A model generated the notes under the pieces. It was not told the DNA's origin, did not search any database, and saw only the letters and a list, made by a program, of their open reading frames with translations. Position numbers and translations under genes: made by a program. From Paracoccus methylovorus (GTDB taxonomy: Bacteria; Pseudomonadota; Alphaproteobacteria; Rhodobacterales; Rhodobacteraceae): DNA of 64,000 nucleotides. Below, one piece after another: positions 1-7,678 of the stretch (positions are counted from its first letter, which is position 1; every line of letters starts with the position of its first letter). Location of the stretch: positions 277,501 through 341,500 of the forward strand of contig NZ_CP070371.1 of the NCBI RefSeq assembly GCF_016919705.1. Reading direction: 5' to 3'.

Positions 1-1563
<1,563 letters not shown>

Positions 1564-1674
1564 GATCCGGAAGAAGACAGACCAGACGCTTGCAGATGCA
1601 AGCAAATGTCTCGCTTCCAAAAGCATCCTTGGACAACCATTCCCTCGGGAAACGCCGATTATCGCTTCTTTTCT

Positions 1675-1792
1675 GGTCTGGTGGCTTTAGCACGAGCAAA
1701 ACACCCGATCCCATCCCGAACTCGGCAGTTAAGTGCCGTCGCGCCAATGGTACTGCGTCAAAAGACGTGGGAGAGTAGGTCACCGCCAGACC
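1675..1792 (+). rRNA. rrf: 5S ribosomal RNA
   Basis: About 118 nt. The ends GTCTGGTGGC and GCCAGAC pair to form helix I. Internal conserved 5S signatures are present: CCCGATCCCATCCCGAACTC and the GGGAGAGTAGGTC 3' part. It lies about 110 nt after the 23S 3' end and 41 nt before tRNA-fMet, so it is the penultimate product of the operon. Boundaries are approximate to 1-2 nt. Confidence 0.95.
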
Positions 1793-1833
1793 TGAAAAGA
1801 CGCGATGATATCTCTCAAAACGATGAAAAACGG

Positions 1834-1912
<79 letters not shown>

Positions 1913-1937
1913 TTCCTCAATAAAATCAGCACGTTAC

Positions 1938-1962
1938 GCCTCGCACAATCGCGGGGCTTTTT
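1938..1962 (+). terminator. Rho-independent terminator after tRNA-fMet
   Basis: GCCTCGC, a 6-nt loop, then GCGGGGC (7 bp with one T:G) followed by TTTTT. It lies 27 nt after the tRNA and probably ends rRNA operon transcription. It is on the element side of attL, so the element appears to supply or restore the terminator. Confidence 0.75.
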
Positions 1963-1976
1963 GCCGTTCCCCGACG

Positions 1977-1994
1977 ACTCAACACCAACTCAAC
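1977..1994 (+). repeat. Arm-type direct repeat, left end of element 1
   Basis: ACTCAACACCAACTCAAC contains two CTCAAC motifs 11 bp apart. Near-identical sequence is at 44886-44903 (inside attR) and at 45158-45175 (just outside it). Paired short direct repeats flanking a tRNA core are what integrase arm-binding sites look like. The binding role is inferred. Confidence 0.55.
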
Positions 1995-2054
1995 AAAAAC
2001 AGAGCCGGCCAGACGTTGGGCCGGACTCTAATCGCATCTGGAGGAAATATCCCG

Positions 2055-2225
2055 TGGCAGGTCACAATCTATCTCAGCCCGCCGGTGACGATGATCTGGG
2101 CCTGGGCACTGCTTGGCGAACCGATTACCGTGGTGATGTTCGTCGGCCTGGGCGTGACTCTGGTCGGGGTCTGGATGACGTCGAGGAGCGATACAGCCCT
2201 TGACGACGGTCGAACCCAAGATTGA
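2055..2225 (+). pseudogene. EamA/DMT-family transporter, C-terminal remnant
   Basis: In this frame the translation shows the last two helices of an EamA-type transporter: YLSPPVTMIWAWALLGEP, then ITVVMFVGLGVTLVGVW, and a polar tail. The LSP, then LLGEP, then G..LI..GV pattern is typical of the final repeat of drug/metabolite exporters. Only about 55 codons remain and no start is linked to them, so this is a decayed fragment. Its position just inside attL suggests scar tissue from an earlier recombination. Confidence 0.6.
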
Positions 2226-2322
2226 AGCAACGCCCGTTGCGAGCCAAGTTGTTCTGACAGATCGTTAACTTCCAGTTAACCAATTCAGCCGATAGTGGTT
2301 GAGAAGAAACGGAAGGCGCGAA

Positions 2323-2586
2323 ATGGAACGATGGGCATTCAAGACGGGTTGCATTCTGATGGGTTGGAGCCCGGTTGAAGCCGCAATCGAGCTGCGAACG
2401 AGCATTGAGACCATCACGAAGCTTGAAAATGGCCCGCTGGACGAGGTCTTGGCAGGCGATGTGGTTGGTCGGGCGAAGAGCATATTTCGAGGCCAGAAAC
2501 TGGCAATCTATCCTCGTGAAACAGGTCGCAACAGTCCGTCGACGACCAAGATCCAGCACATCGAGACCCGGCCTAGACGTCCGTAA
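2323..2586 (+). CDS. Small XRE-like helix-turn-helix protein
   Basis: 87 aa. Residues about 8-36 read as a Cro/CI-type HTH (MGWSPVEAAIELRTSIETI then KLENG), the pattern of short XRE proteins in which LGWSQ..LA precedes a recognition helix ending in LE.G. Start ATG 2323 is chosen because GGAAGG precedes it by about 8 nt; an in-frame upstream ATG lacks this. The last 14 nt overlap the convergent gene ending at 2573. It may regulate the neighbouring immune-type locus, but nothing shows this directly. Orphan, with moderate coding evidence. Confidence 0.5.
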   Translation: MERWAFKTGCILMGWSPVEAAIELRTSIETITKLENGPLDEVLAGDVVGRAKSIFRGQKLAIYPRETGRNSPSTTKIQHIETRPRRP

Positions 2587-2989
2587 AGTCGCAGACCACC
2601 CTCGTGCTGGGACCGTCAGAAGACGGCGTGGCTTGCTGAAGATGTACCCCCAACCGGTAGCATGCCTCGTCGACGATCCTCAGCAGCCGGGAAATCTGCT
2701 CCTTCCCGTCAGCGCTGCCATCGAGCCTCGTCAAGACTGATCGGAAAACGATTCGTGCCTGACCGGGTTCCCGCGAGATCAGTCCGCCCGTCTGCTCCAC
2801 AAAAGAAGCAAGAAGCATCGCAGCTTCTGCGTCGGTCACGGAGCCCCACAGGGTGTCAGTAAATTCATCAGGCCTGTCTTTGCTCCGCCGCAGGAAGAAG
2901 TGCGCGTCACCTTGGACTGCCCCCTGCCACGAGAATTCGTCCTGCCGCATGAGCAAGCCACCCGGCATTTCTATCCAACCAGAACTCAT
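2573..2989 (-). CDS. Unknown 138-aa protein, translationally coupled to the STING-like gene
   Basis: The ATG overlaps the TGA stop of the upstream gene (ATGA at 2986-2989), so the two are read as a coupled pair. The 138-aa product has no membrane segment or signal peptide and I recognise no family. It starts MSSGWIEMPGG, has a mixed alpha/beta look (FSWQGAVQGDAHFFLRR, then DTLWGSVTDAEAAMLLASF) and ends in a polar tail. A longer upstream in-frame extension overlaps the STING-like gene and is rejected because of the exact ATGA junction. By position it should act with the upstream protein, perhaps as an activator, inhibitor or substrate adaptor; this is inference. Confidence 0.65.
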   Translation of the reverse strand: MSSGWIEMPGGLLMRQDEFSWQGAVQGDAHFFLRRSKDRPDEFTDTLWGSVTDAEAAMLLASFVEQTGGLISREPGQARIVFRSVLTRLDGSADGKEQISRLLRIVDEACYRLGVHLQQATPSSDGPSTRVVCDFTDV

Positions 2990-4140
2990 GCACGTGCACC
3001 CGGGTCGACAAGTTCCAGGACCTTTGCCACGAGTTCCCTTTGAGGCACAATATGCACACGGTCCCAAGGGGCGTCGGATCCTTGCCGTGCAAGTCCAAGG
3101 TTCCACTCGAGAGCTGCACGGAAATCGGAGATGAGCCGCCTGGTCGTCCTTTCCCTGACCTGGCTGTCGGTAAAACCCCCGCCATTCTTGAAGGCCGTAA
3201 GAATGCGCGGACTTCGCAACAGCGGAAATAAGGTCCGCGGTATGTCGAGAACGATCTCGGCATGGTTCTTGACGATCAGAACTCCCATCCCGAGTCGCTG
3301 GTTGCGGCCCGGCTCCTCCAGGACCGAGACGCTGTCCAGCTCCAGACCGGCGGCCAGCATGTCCTCCTCGCAGGTGCTGCGCGCATCATTATAGTCCGAA
3401 TGACGGTTCAGGTCGGGGATTACCACGATCAGATGTCGTGGTCGGATTCGCGTAACCACCTCGATTTCGTTGTCCCCGTCGCGACCTTTTGCCCATGTCA
3501 CCTGACGGGACAACAAGCCGTGATCTTGCGCGCCAAACCGATTGAGAAAGTTCGCCTGATAGCCTGTGGCGATACTGACGGGTCCGGAAATGTTTACGAT
3601 GGGCAGGCCACCGAAATACTCTGAGAACCGACTTTCCATGGCTTCCAAACTATCCGCGCTGCGGTAGTTCCGCAGGAGTCGATTGCGCAGTTCGCGATGG
3701 CTCGGCTCGGAAGACTTGTATTCACTGGCGAAGGCGAAGTTCAGAATGCCGCGTGTTTGGGTGAGATAGAATGGCAGTGACACACGCGACGTCACGAGAA
3801 TGTACGGCAAGCCTAGCGCGTTCACCGCGCCGAGCTCATAGATGACACTGGGACTTTCGTTGCTGACGTCCACTATGAGCAGATCGCTGTTCTCGATCGC
3901 GGACAGTACTGCTCCGACAATGTCGGCTCTGTTGCTGTCCTCCGGCGCACTCACCTCGATGCAGTCCGCGCCTTCAATCTCGCCGATCCGAGCTAGGTCC
4001 CTGGCCGCACCTTCTATGATGCGCGCGAGTTGTGATGTGTGCGTTTGTCGGACGTAGCGAGTGTCATCGCGGTCCGCGTCACCGGCTGGCTTCATGTCGC
4101 CGAGAGTAAACACTCGCAGATTCTGCATGGCTTTGGACAT
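2986..4140 (-). CDS. Deoxyribosyltransferase/TIR-like domain fused to a STING-like domain
   Basis: 384 aa. Residues about 8-140 form a Rossmann-like domain with the signature of nucleoside 2-deoxyribosyltransferase-like and some TIR-like enzymes: IENSDLLIVDVSNESPSVIY then ELGA, with E102 as the likely catalytic glutamate. Residues about 184-380 follow the order of a STING ligand-binding domain: a Y/F-containing first helix (ATGYQANFL), a strand HLIVVIPDL, an Arg-bearing lid (RNQRLGMGVLIV), a strand ending in LDIPRTL, then a long helix DFRAALEW. Known bacterial STINGs join this domain to TIR or membrane effectors and respond to cyclic dinucleotides from a CD-NTase, but no CD-NTase is seen here. 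The first domain is fairly secure; the STING reading is by pattern and tentative. Predicted role: nucleotide-sensing defence effector. Confidence 0.6.
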   Translation of the reverse strand: MSKAMQNLRVFTLGDMKPAGDADRDDTRYVRQTHTSQLARIIEGAARDLARIGEIEGADCIEVSAPEDSNRADIVGAVLSAIENSDLLIVDVSNESPSVIYELGAVNALGLPYILVTSRVSLPFYLTQTRGILNFAFASEYKSSEPSHRELRNRLLRNYRSADSLEAMESRFSEYFGGLPIVNISGPVSIATGYQANFLNRFGAQDHGLLSRQVTWAKGRDGDNEIEVVTRIRPRHLIVVIPDLNRHSDYNDARSTCEEDMLAAGLELDSVSVLEEPGRNQRLGMGVLIVKNHAEIVLDIPRTLFPLLRSPRILTAFKNGGGFTDSQVRERTTRRLISDFRAALEWNLGLARQGSDAPWDRVHIVPQRELVAKVLELVDPGARA

Positions 4141-4175
4141 CTCGCGTGGATCAATAACTTGGCTACTGCAAGGTC

Positions 4176-4196
4176 ATACCAAAAGTGTTGTGGTAT
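4176..4196. promoter_or_regulatory. Inverted repeat in divergent promoter region (candidate operator)
   Basis: ATACCA, 9 nt, TGGTAT: a perfect 6-bp inverted repeat in the 106-bp space between the leftward STING-like gene (start 4140) and the rightward SLATT-like gene (start 4247). Its position would let one regulator control both transcripts. The small HTH protein at 2323-2586 is a possible but unproven ligand. Confidence 0.4.
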
Positions 4197-4246
4197 TGCT
4201 ACAGGTGCGGCATTGTCCGGGGAGGGTTCAAGTCGGGGCATTTAGT

Positions 4247-5362
4247 ATGCACGAAACGAAGGCAAATTCCGATCTTGCCAGCAACGAAGGCGACCAAGCT
4301 TACTTGCGATTGCAGTACCCCAAGATCGCGGACGTCCTGGTGTGGCCCGAACTGGTTGAAGCGTTTCGTCAGCATGAGGACACGGCAAAGAGACTGAAGT
4401 TAGGCTCCCGCCGAAACTGTCTATTCTCCATCGGCTCCATCGTGCTTTCGCTTGCGACCACACTGGTCGGCACCTCACCGATGTTTGCGCCCCTGGTCTC
4501 TGGTCACCCGGCTGGCGCATACGTCGTAGCAGTTGCGTCCTTTCTTCTGCTTGTCTTGGCGCTTCTGTTCGGAAACGGCATTCTCTATGGCCGCAAGCGT
4601 GACGACTGGCTGAAGCACCGCCTTATCGCCGAGCGCCTGCGGCATTTCTATTTTCAGACAATTCTTGCGAACCTTTCCTCAATCTGCTGCGGCAGTTCAC
4701 TTGAGCGGAGGCGCTTCATCGAGGATCGCGGCAGAACGCTTGAGCGCGTCCTGCGGCGCTTGAGAAGCCCTGGCTATCGGCAAGCTGTTCTCGGCGATGA
4801 AGCCCTGCAAGAGGCTCGTCTTGTCGACTTTGGTGAAGTGAACGCCGAAGCTATAGACGCAGAATACTTCCAGGAACTGGAGCAGTACTGGATCGAACTC
4901 AGATTTAACTGGCAGGGCGAGTATGCCACCCAACAGTTGGCGCGCAAGGCGTCAGCCCTACCCTTTTCCGGCTCCCTTGCAGACCAAGAGCACTCAGTAA
5001 GCAGAATCGAGTTTATTACCACTGCAGGAATTGTTGCCCTCCAAGCTCTAGCTGTGGCAGGCATGTTCATTTATGCTCCCGGTTCCCCTGTTATTGAAGG
5101 TTCCATGCTTGGAGCAAGTATTCTTGCCATCCTTGTTGTTGGATTGCAGGCGTTCAAGGACGGCTTGGGGCTGACGAATGATCTATCGCGCAACCGCGTC
5201 TATGCTTCCTATACGGCAAAACTGCTTCGCGACTTTGTATCGGCGCAAAGAATACCGGATCGTGCTGCTCAAGTCCGCATCATGCAAGAGATGGAAGACC
5301 TAGCTTACTTCGAAACGCGCGAGTTCCTCTATACCCACAGCACTGCGCGCTTTTCTCTCTGA
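4247..5362 (+). CDS. SLATT-like four-TM effector candidate
   Basis: 371 aa from ATG 4247. Earlier in-frame ATGs lie inside the divergent gene or its leader, so the short start is preferred. Two helix pairs are visible: about 57-75 and 90-112, and about 256-278 and 285-303. After the first pair comes WLKHRLIAERLRHFYFQ, and after the second NRVYASYTAKLLRDF, matching the R..AE.LR type motif following the hairpin in SLATT (SMODS/SLOG-associated 2TM effector) domains. SLATT proteins are predicted pore formers in nucleotide-signal defence systems. The protein reads as two SLATT units in tandem. Divergent pairing with a nucleotide-sensing protein supports a role as membrane partner or effector. Confidence 0.62.
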   Translation: MHETKANSDLASNEGDQAYLRLQYPKIADVLVWPELVEAFRQHEDTAKRLKLGSRRNCLFSIGSIVLSLATTLVGTSPMFAPLVSGHPAGAYVVAVASFLLLVLALLFGNGILYGRKRDDWLKHRLIAERLRHFYFQTILANLSSICCGSSLERRRFIEDRGRTLERVLRRLRSPGYRQAVLGDEALQEARLVDFGEVNAEAIDAEYFQELEQYWIELRFNWQGEYATQQLARKASALPFSGSLADQEHSVSRIEFITTAGIVALQALAVAGMFIYAPGSPVIEGSMLGASILAILVVGLQAFKDGLGLTNDLSRNRVYASYTAKLLRDFVSAQRIPDRAAQVRIMQEMEDLAYFETREFLYTHSTARFSL

Positions 5363-5530
5363 ATCTTCTGCGCCCGACGACGTTCCACTCGTCGCCGCAC
5401 CTGCCATCATCCATTTGCAGCGAATCCTTCCTGCCGCTCCTTGACACCGTGAATCTGTGAAACGGGCCGGGCGTGACGCGGCGGTCGAGGCGTCTGGCGC
5501 TTCCCGCCTGGCACTTGCCCGGCCCGCCTT

Positions 5531-5776
5531 TCACCGGCAGGCGCGCGCCTGATCGCGCAGGACGGCGTAGTCGCCCAGCATCCCGACCACGACCGCACTT
5601 TCCGGCAGGGCCATGATCTCGTGTGCCGCCCGCGCCTGATCGGAGGCGGTGTAGTCGACAACGGGCGGGCAGGGCGGCGTGAAGTCAGAACCGGCCATCG
5701 CGCAGGCGGTCAGCCAGAGCATCGCGATCAGCGGGGCGGCGGCTGGCAGCGTCCAGCATCTGGCGTTGGATGTCAT
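5531..5776 (-). CDS. o-spanin (Rz1-like outer-membrane lipoprotein)
   Basis: 81 aa, starting at ATG 5776 with an AGAGAGAG ribosome site. Hydrophobic residues APLIAMLWL precede the lipobox LTAC, so lipidation at that Cys is expected. The mature part is short and Pro-rich near the front (PPCPPVVDY), as in Rz1-type proteins. The start lies inside the i-spanin gene in another frame and the gene runs past its stop, the classic nested Rz/Rz1 arrangement. With the i-spanin it should fuse inner and outer membranes at the last lysis step. The paralogue at 50656 confirms start and frame. Confidence 0.8.
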   Translation of the reverse strand: MTSNARCWTLPAAAPLIAMLWLTACAMAGSDFTPPCPPVVDYTASDQARAAHEIMALPESAVVVGMLGDYAVLRDQARACR

Positions 5777-5930
5777 GGTTTCTCTCTCTGGCTTCAAAGC
5801 GTTCGGCGGCGCGCCCGGCCTGTTCCCCGGCGCGGCGCAGGTTCAGCAGGAACAGCAGGATCGTCGCCGCTGCGAGGATCAGACCCAGCGCCTTGCGCGC
5901 CGGGCCGCGGGTGAGGCGCCAGCCGATCAT
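5685..5930 (-). CDS. i-spanin (Rz-like inner-membrane subunit)
   Basis: 81 aa. One N-terminal membrane helix at about 13-30 (KALGLILAAATILLFLLNL) is followed by a charged, coiled-coil-prone tail (RAAERFEARERNHDIQRQML). That is the type II inner-membrane spanin layout. The ATG overlaps the stop of the upstream endolysin gene by 4 nt, and the o-spanin gene is embedded downstream in another frame. A close paralogue is at 50819-51070. Confidence 0.8.
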   Translation of the reverse strand: MIGWRLTRGPARKALGLILAAATILLFLLNLRRAGEQAGRAAERFEARERNHDIQRQMLDAASRRPADRDALADRLRDGRF

Positions 5931-6595
5931 CTTTGGCTCCGGTTCCAGTCATCGAGACGGGCATGGATCGTCACCGCGATTCCGGTCAAAGCGAGGGCCA
6001 CGAAGATCCAGCGCAGGCCGTCGAGATAGGGCAGCAGCGGCAGGATTGCGTTCTGCGTCTCGGCCAGCGCCTGCTGCACCACCTCGACGCCGGCCGCGCC
6101 GATGGTGCCGATACCGGCCGCGCCGCTGCCTTTCAGGGTGCGGCTGTCGGCCAGATGCTCGCGGGCCGAAGGCTGGTCAGGCGCGAAGGGTGTCGCCCGC
6201 GCCGGGAAGGGCTCGCCCCAAGCGCGCGCAGGGCCGGTGTCGATATGGATGAAGTTTGACCGGGGATAGGTGCCGATGCCCTTGAACCCGGCCTTGCGGG
6301 CGGCGGCGATGAAACTGGCCGGATCGTGGTTCGCCATCGAGATGTCGAAGGCGGAGCCTTCAAGATGCTTCGAGGCATTCGCGCCGCCGACCTTCCTGTT
6401 GTGCTCGGGGCTGCGATAGGCCGAATTCACGATCAGCGGCTTGCCCAGCGTCACGCGCAGCTCCTGCAGCCGGTTCAGCGCATCCTCGTTGACCAGCAAT
6501 TTTCCGGTGCCACGACAGGCGATCTCGGCAGGCGAGAAGTTCGGCCAGTGCCAGGCGGTCGCCGGCAGGTTCCGCCAATGTTGATAAAACGTCAT
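5927..6595 (-). CDS. M15-family peptidase endolysin with C-terminal membrane helix
   Basis: 222 aa. A zinc D,D-peptidase of the M15A type: SKHLEGSAFDIS gives the first His and Asp ligands, and FIHIDTG supplies the catalytic H.D pair. The N-terminus FSPAEIACRGTG is typical of phage M15 proteins. A helix at about 195-215 (LRWIFVALALTGIAVTIHA) would tether it to the inner membrane, so it may need holin-driven depolarisation or act as a signal-anchor-like lysin. It is in the lysis cassette, directly before the spanins. The start is supported by GGAGAG about 7 nt upstream. Confidence 0.82.
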   Translation of the reverse strand: MTFYQHWRNLPATAWHWPNFSPAEIACRGTGKLLVNEDALNRLQELRVTLGKPLIVNSAYRSPEHNRKVGGANASKHLEGSAFDISMANHDPASFIAAARKAGFKGIGTYPRSNFIHIDTGPARAWGEPFPARATPFAPDQPSAREHLADSRTLKGSGAAGIGTIGAAGVEVVQQALAETQNAILPLLPYLDGLRWIFVALALTGIAVTIHARLDDWNRSQR

Positions 6596-6661
6596 GCGGT
6601 CTCTCCAAATGAAAAACCCCGCGCGCTGGCGGGGTGGGTGGACGGTCGGATTGGGCGTCGG

Positions 6662-6916
6662 TCAGTCGCGGGCGGGCCCGCTGCGTTCCAGCAGACGTTT
6701 GATGTCGGCGCGCATCTCGCGCAGCATCTCGTTCTGTTCCTTGCGGGTCTCGGAAATCGCCTGGCGATCGGCGTCGAGCTGCTTTTCCAGCCGCTCGACC
6801 TCCCGCAGCGCGGTTTTGCTCGCCCCCTCAAGACGGACCAGCCACACGCCCAGCCCGGTTGCCGCCATGATCGCGCCCCACCATTCGCGGATCGTGTCCG
6901 TGAAATTTTCTCCCAT
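6662..6916 (-). CDS. Small membrane/coiled-coil protein, holin-like position
   Basis: 84 aa. One probable N-terminal membrane helix (about 15-29, AIMAATGLGVWLV) is followed by a long charged helix with heptad-like spacing (LREVERLEKQLDADRQAI). I do not recognise the family. It lies between the tail-fibre gene and the endolysin, where a holin or pinholin usually sits, and element 2 has a protein of the same design at 51817-52125. Holin function is inferred from position and shape. Confidence 0.6.
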   Translation of the reverse strand: MGENFTDTIREWWGAIMAATGLGVWLVRLEGASKTALREVERLEKQLDADRQAISETRKEQNEMLREMRADIKRLLERSGPARD

Positions 6917-6920
6917 GGGT

Positions 6921-7664
6921 TCAGCCCGGCGCGACGCAGGTCAGGTAATGGATGGCAATGCGCACCGCGCCGCCGGCAAAGCTGCCGCCATTGGCGGTGA
7001 GGCGCACGGGCGTGTCGGCATAGAACGCCGTCGGGCCGATGACGCCGATATTGCTGCTGCCAACGGCCACGCCGAGCGCGCCGCCGAACTTCGAGGGCTC
7101 GCCGTTGACGCCGCAGTCGAAGGAGCTGGCGCCCAGCACCGCGGTCACGGTCCGCACGGATACGCCGAGCACGATGGCGCGGTTGGGGATCACGATGGTC
7201 GAGTCCCGGCTGGCCCCGGAAAGGCCGGAGAGGGTTTCTTCCCGCACCGCGATGCCGGTGGTCGCGCCATTTGCCTCCCGCGCCACGGCGACCGAGGCTG
7301 CCTGCGCGATGAAGCCCATGGCATCCACAACCGGGATCCACGCCGATCCGGTCCAGACGATGGCCTGCGCCTCGTCCTCGATCCAGGCCATCCAGCCGGC
7401 GCTCGGCAGGATCCGCATCCAGGCGCCGTCGATCCAGTAGGCGATGCTGCGGTCCCAGCCAGCCCACGCGCCCGTCGCGCCACTGGCTGCGATATAGCGG
7501 TCGCCTTCGGCCGGACTTGCCGGCGGCGCGGTCAGATCGCGGTCGAGAACGGATAGCTGCACGATGCCGTCGAGCAGTCGTAGCGCCTCGTTCATGGTCA
7601 CGTGCTTCTGGGCCTGCGCGGCCATGATGAAGGGCAGCGCGAGATGCGCTGTGGTGTCAGGCAT
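6921..7664 (-). CDS. DUF2793-domain tail protein (short form)
   Basis: 247 aa from ATG 7664. The N-terminal 110 residues have the DUF2793 pattern (LALPFIMAAQAQKHVTMNEA, a W-rich middle, then WIEDEAQAIVWTG), which attaches a distal receptor-binding part to the tail tip. The C-terminal part is a Gly/Ala/Val-rich beta region that may bind the cell surface. The element 2 homologue (52136-54058) has a similar N-terminus but a much longer, unrelated distal part, as expected for host-range determinants. It follows the tail-tip protein gene by 14 nt. Confidence 0.8.
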   Translation of the reverse strand: MPDTTAHLALPFIMAAQAQKHVTMNEALRLLDGIVQLSVLDRDLTAPPASPAEGDRYIAASGATGAWAGWDRSIAYWIDGAWMRILPSAGWMAWIEDEAQAIVWTGSAWIPVVDAMGFIAQAASVAVAREANGATTGIAVREETLSGLSGASRDSTIVIPNRAIVLGVSVRTVTAVLGASSFDCGVNGEPSKFGGALGVAVGSSNIGVIGPTAFYADTPVRLTANGGSFAGGAVRIAIHYLTCVAPG

Positions 7665-7678
7665 GGGTTGTCTCCTGT

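Noticed and set aside
4061..4246. Longer N-terminus for the SLATT-like protein starting at 4061
   Set aside because: It would overlap the start of the divergent gene and cover the intergenic region with the inverted repeat; ATG 4247 is the first sensible start.
2986..5362. Calling the left locus a standard CBASS operon
   Set aside because: No CD-NTase, Cap2/Cap3 or other cyclase-associated gene is present in the window near it; only the sensor/effector-like and SLATT-like genes are seen.
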